Source: Aradus depressus
Lineage: Eukaryota > Arthropoda > Insecta > Hemiptera > Aradidae
NCBI GenBank assembly: GCA_963662175.1
Contig: OY759214.1
Span: forward strand, 76,706,037-76,770,036
Length of the DNA: 64,000 nt
Reading direction: 5' to 3'
Shown here: piece after piece, positions 62,204 to 64,000 of the stretch
Layout: each line of letters opens with the position of its first letter
Position numbering within the stretch: the first letter of the stretch is position 1
Made by a program: the position numbers and the translations under genes
Notes under the pieces: model-generated
The model's database searches: none
The model's input: the letters and a program-made list of their open reading frames with translations, nothing else
What the model was told of the DNA's origin: nothing

Positions 62204-63000
62204 CTTTGTGGTTATCCGTGTATTACCCATATACATTACAAGCATCTCGCAGTAGCCAGCACCAGCGCGTAGCTAACGTTCATACAAAGTAGAATACTGG
62301 TTTCTTTATTAGGTTACAGGAATTGTTTACTCTTATATAAATTGGTTCTTGACCTCAGGAAGTATTGTACCTAAATATTAGAGGCGTCATATCATATCTT
62401 TCGTTATGGGAAGAAATGACTCTTGAAAAAGACGCATAAAATAATATTGTAATGAGTGCATTACATCGGTGTATAGTAGGGCAGAAGGAGGGGTGTTGTG
62501 TGTGCGAGAATTGGCAGTATCTCACTTTCTAATGTTGTGTTATCCTTGTCAGGTTATATAACCCACCCGAACACAAACGCCTTTGTGGTTAGCCGTGTCA
62601 GGTTATCTTACGCGTATACATACTCGCACTAGCCATTGCTTTTCAATATGGCGCAGAAGTTATATTATTTGGCTCTTAACCTCAGAAGATATTGTGCCAA
62701 GATAGTAGAGGCGTCATATCATGTCTTTCGGTATGGAAAGGAATGACTCTACGGAATATCATGTAAAAGACGCATAAAATCATATTGTAATGAGTGCATT
62801 CCATCGGTGTAGGGCAGAAGAGGGAGGGAGTGTTGTGTGTGCGAGACTTGGCAGTATCTCAGTTTCTAATATTGTGTTATCCGTGTCAGGTTATGTAACC
62901 CGCCCGACTACAATAGCCTGAGCGCGATAACAGCCCTTTGTGGTTATCCGTGTCAGGTTAAGTTACTCGAATTTACTATCCGCACTCCAGCGAATCTTAA
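62204..63000 (+). repeat. long-unit tandem repeat (about 355-380 bp)
   Basis: Two units (62204-62581, 62582-62938) and the start of a third. Shared: CTTTGTGGTTATCCGTGTCAGG, AGAGGCGTCATATCAT, AAGACGCATAAAAT, ATTGTAATGAGTGCATT, GTTGTGTGTGCGAGA, TTGGCAGTATCTCA. No frame crosses a unit. Confidence 0.88.
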
Positions 63001-63364
63001 ATTATGTCAAAAATATATAACATGAGTACTTTACTTTTCATTATGGTCATAAATGGTGTTGTTGAAGAAATGGATATAATAATATTTTTGTTTTAAAGTG
63101 TGCCAATAAATATTAAATTATCCTTGGTAATAAATCATAGAGTAGAGGGCGGTGAAGTGTGGTGGGGGGGGGGGGGGGTGAGGATGCGGCCTGTGGGAAT
63201 TCGACGGGGCGAACATTTGTTCACATCCACAATACACCCACACCAGCTATGATTTCCATGGGGAGTTGTTTGTCCGCCCTTAAGATGAGTAGCTACTGTT
63301 TAATTCTCAAACACTTGTCTAAGCGCGACATATGTTCATCTTACTAACAGAGGATTATAGGATA
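63001..63364. other. unassigned spacer with poly-G tract
   Basis: G run at 63163-63178. The 62-codon frame starting there is a by-product of it. Confidence 0.4.
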
Positions 63365-63520
63365 AAAACACCACCAGATCGTGGGTTCGAAACCCTTCGT
63401 CCTAAGGATGTCCACGAGCCTGTGCGATATCAGGGGTTCTCATTACCCTAGAGAACTAAACTAGGCTAGACAAAATTCAGGACTCTCACAGTATAGTCGA
63501 GCTCATGCCCACCAGTGCGA
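63365..63520 (+). repeat. SINE1 copy, deleted
   Basis: AGATCGTGGGTTCGAAACCC joined to CGAGCCTGTGCGATATCAGG, AAATTCAGGACTCTCACAGTATAGTCGAGCTCATGCCCACC. A box and tail missing. Confidence 0.87.
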
Positions 63521-64000
63521 TTTATAACATTACCTGAAGCTAATTGCATGGGATATCCGGCAAAGAATAAAAATATTATTATCCACCCCCTCTCTGATCA
63601 CCTCGCTACCACTCGCGCTCTTTCGCTACTCAAACTTAAAGTGTTATTTATCACCTTAAATTCTAACATTAGTCATTATATTATTTAATGGAAATGTCTT
63701 TTGTACTGATTGTCAATTTTTGTTCAAATGCTTTACAATTTAATAATTTTTTTGAAATATTTCAAATGGAAATTTATTTTAAATTTTTTGTTCGCTATAA
63801 TTATGTTTGTATTGATCCTAATTTCGCTTCTTGTAAATTTAATAAGAAACATTTTTAGTAAGAACCGGCCGAGGGCATTCAGCCAAATGGGTCAAATAGA
63901 AGGGGGGGAGACAACACAAAAAATCTAATAATAACTTGTAATGAATTTATTGATACAAAATATCATATGTAAATTCAAAGCCCGATAAAAACGACATCTA
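63521..64000. other. unassigned spacer ending in R-A-like sequence
   Basis: AT-rich. From about 63860 the AACACAAAAAATCTAATAATAACTTGTAATGAATTTATTGATACAAAATATCATATG stretch resembles the minus-strand R-A units at 27580-28010. Confidence 0.4.

Overview
This is AT-rich, intron-scale eukaryotic DNA in which almost everything recognisable is a transposable element, a piece of one, or tandem repeat. Jockey- and R1-like LINEs, Penelope-like elements, a Tc1 element, hAT- and pogo-type DNA transposons, Ty3/Gypsy relics and tRNA-derived SINEs together suggest an arthropod, most likely an insect. The species cannot be named from the sequence. I found no host gene I could support with confidence. The only long intact reading frames are a Tc1-type transposase (9608-10636, minus) and the C-terminal part of a Penelope-like reverse transcriptase with a GIY-YIG endonuclease (48049-49212, plus).

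The commonest repeat is a tRNA-derived SINE of about 340 bp, called SINE1 here, with more than 30 copies on both strands. Four-part layout: A box and B box in the head, a core ending in a conserved CATGAGTCATAA region, and a tail of AACTAACT or AACCTAACC type. Three copies have perfect 11-12 bp target-site duplications (2461-2811, 16781-17120, 35105-35423). Two SINE1 heads form a perfect 142-bp-arm palindrome at 43634-43929. A second tRNA-derived SINE (SINE2, Leu/Ser-like head) has three copies (38741, 47081, 61573).

Penelope-like elements (PLEs) are the most interesting layer. A 5'-truncated copy at 47860-49497 is bounded by a 13-bp duplication and by 189-bp inverted pseudo-LTRs that differ at one base; each pseudo-LTR carries a hammerhead-ribozyme core. 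At least six other inverted-repeat units carry different hammerhead-like cores without any protein. The cleanest is a 275-bp unit at 53420-53694 with perfect 110-bp arms and a 12-bp duplication. These look like non-autonomous relatives mobilised by PLEs.

Layout: 1-9 kb is SINE1 copies, a pogo-like MITE, a jockey LINE end and a PLE mini-element. 9-11.3 kb is the Tc1 element inserted in a PLE pseudo-LTR. 12-18.3 kb has a long hairpin and Gypsy integrase relics. 18.3-25.7 kb has diverged tandem repeats, a hAT-type element containing a 60-bp array, a 31-bp minisatellite and an R1-like LINE end. 25.7-40 kb is dispersed repeats and PLE inverted repeats. 40-47 kb is LINE relics and the SINE palindrome. 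47.8-49.5 kb is the PLE. 50.9-51.6 kb is a pogo relic that keeps the transposase C terminus. 52.9-64 kb is dominated by satellite-like tandem arrays and repeat fragments.

Several further dispersed repeats recur without a superfamily I can name. They are labelled R-A (ends in a GGGGAAGTA motif), R-B (TATAAGAAAGTATTGTAAT motif), R-C (GTGATCTGT / TCATTACTTTCATAT motif), R-D and R-E.
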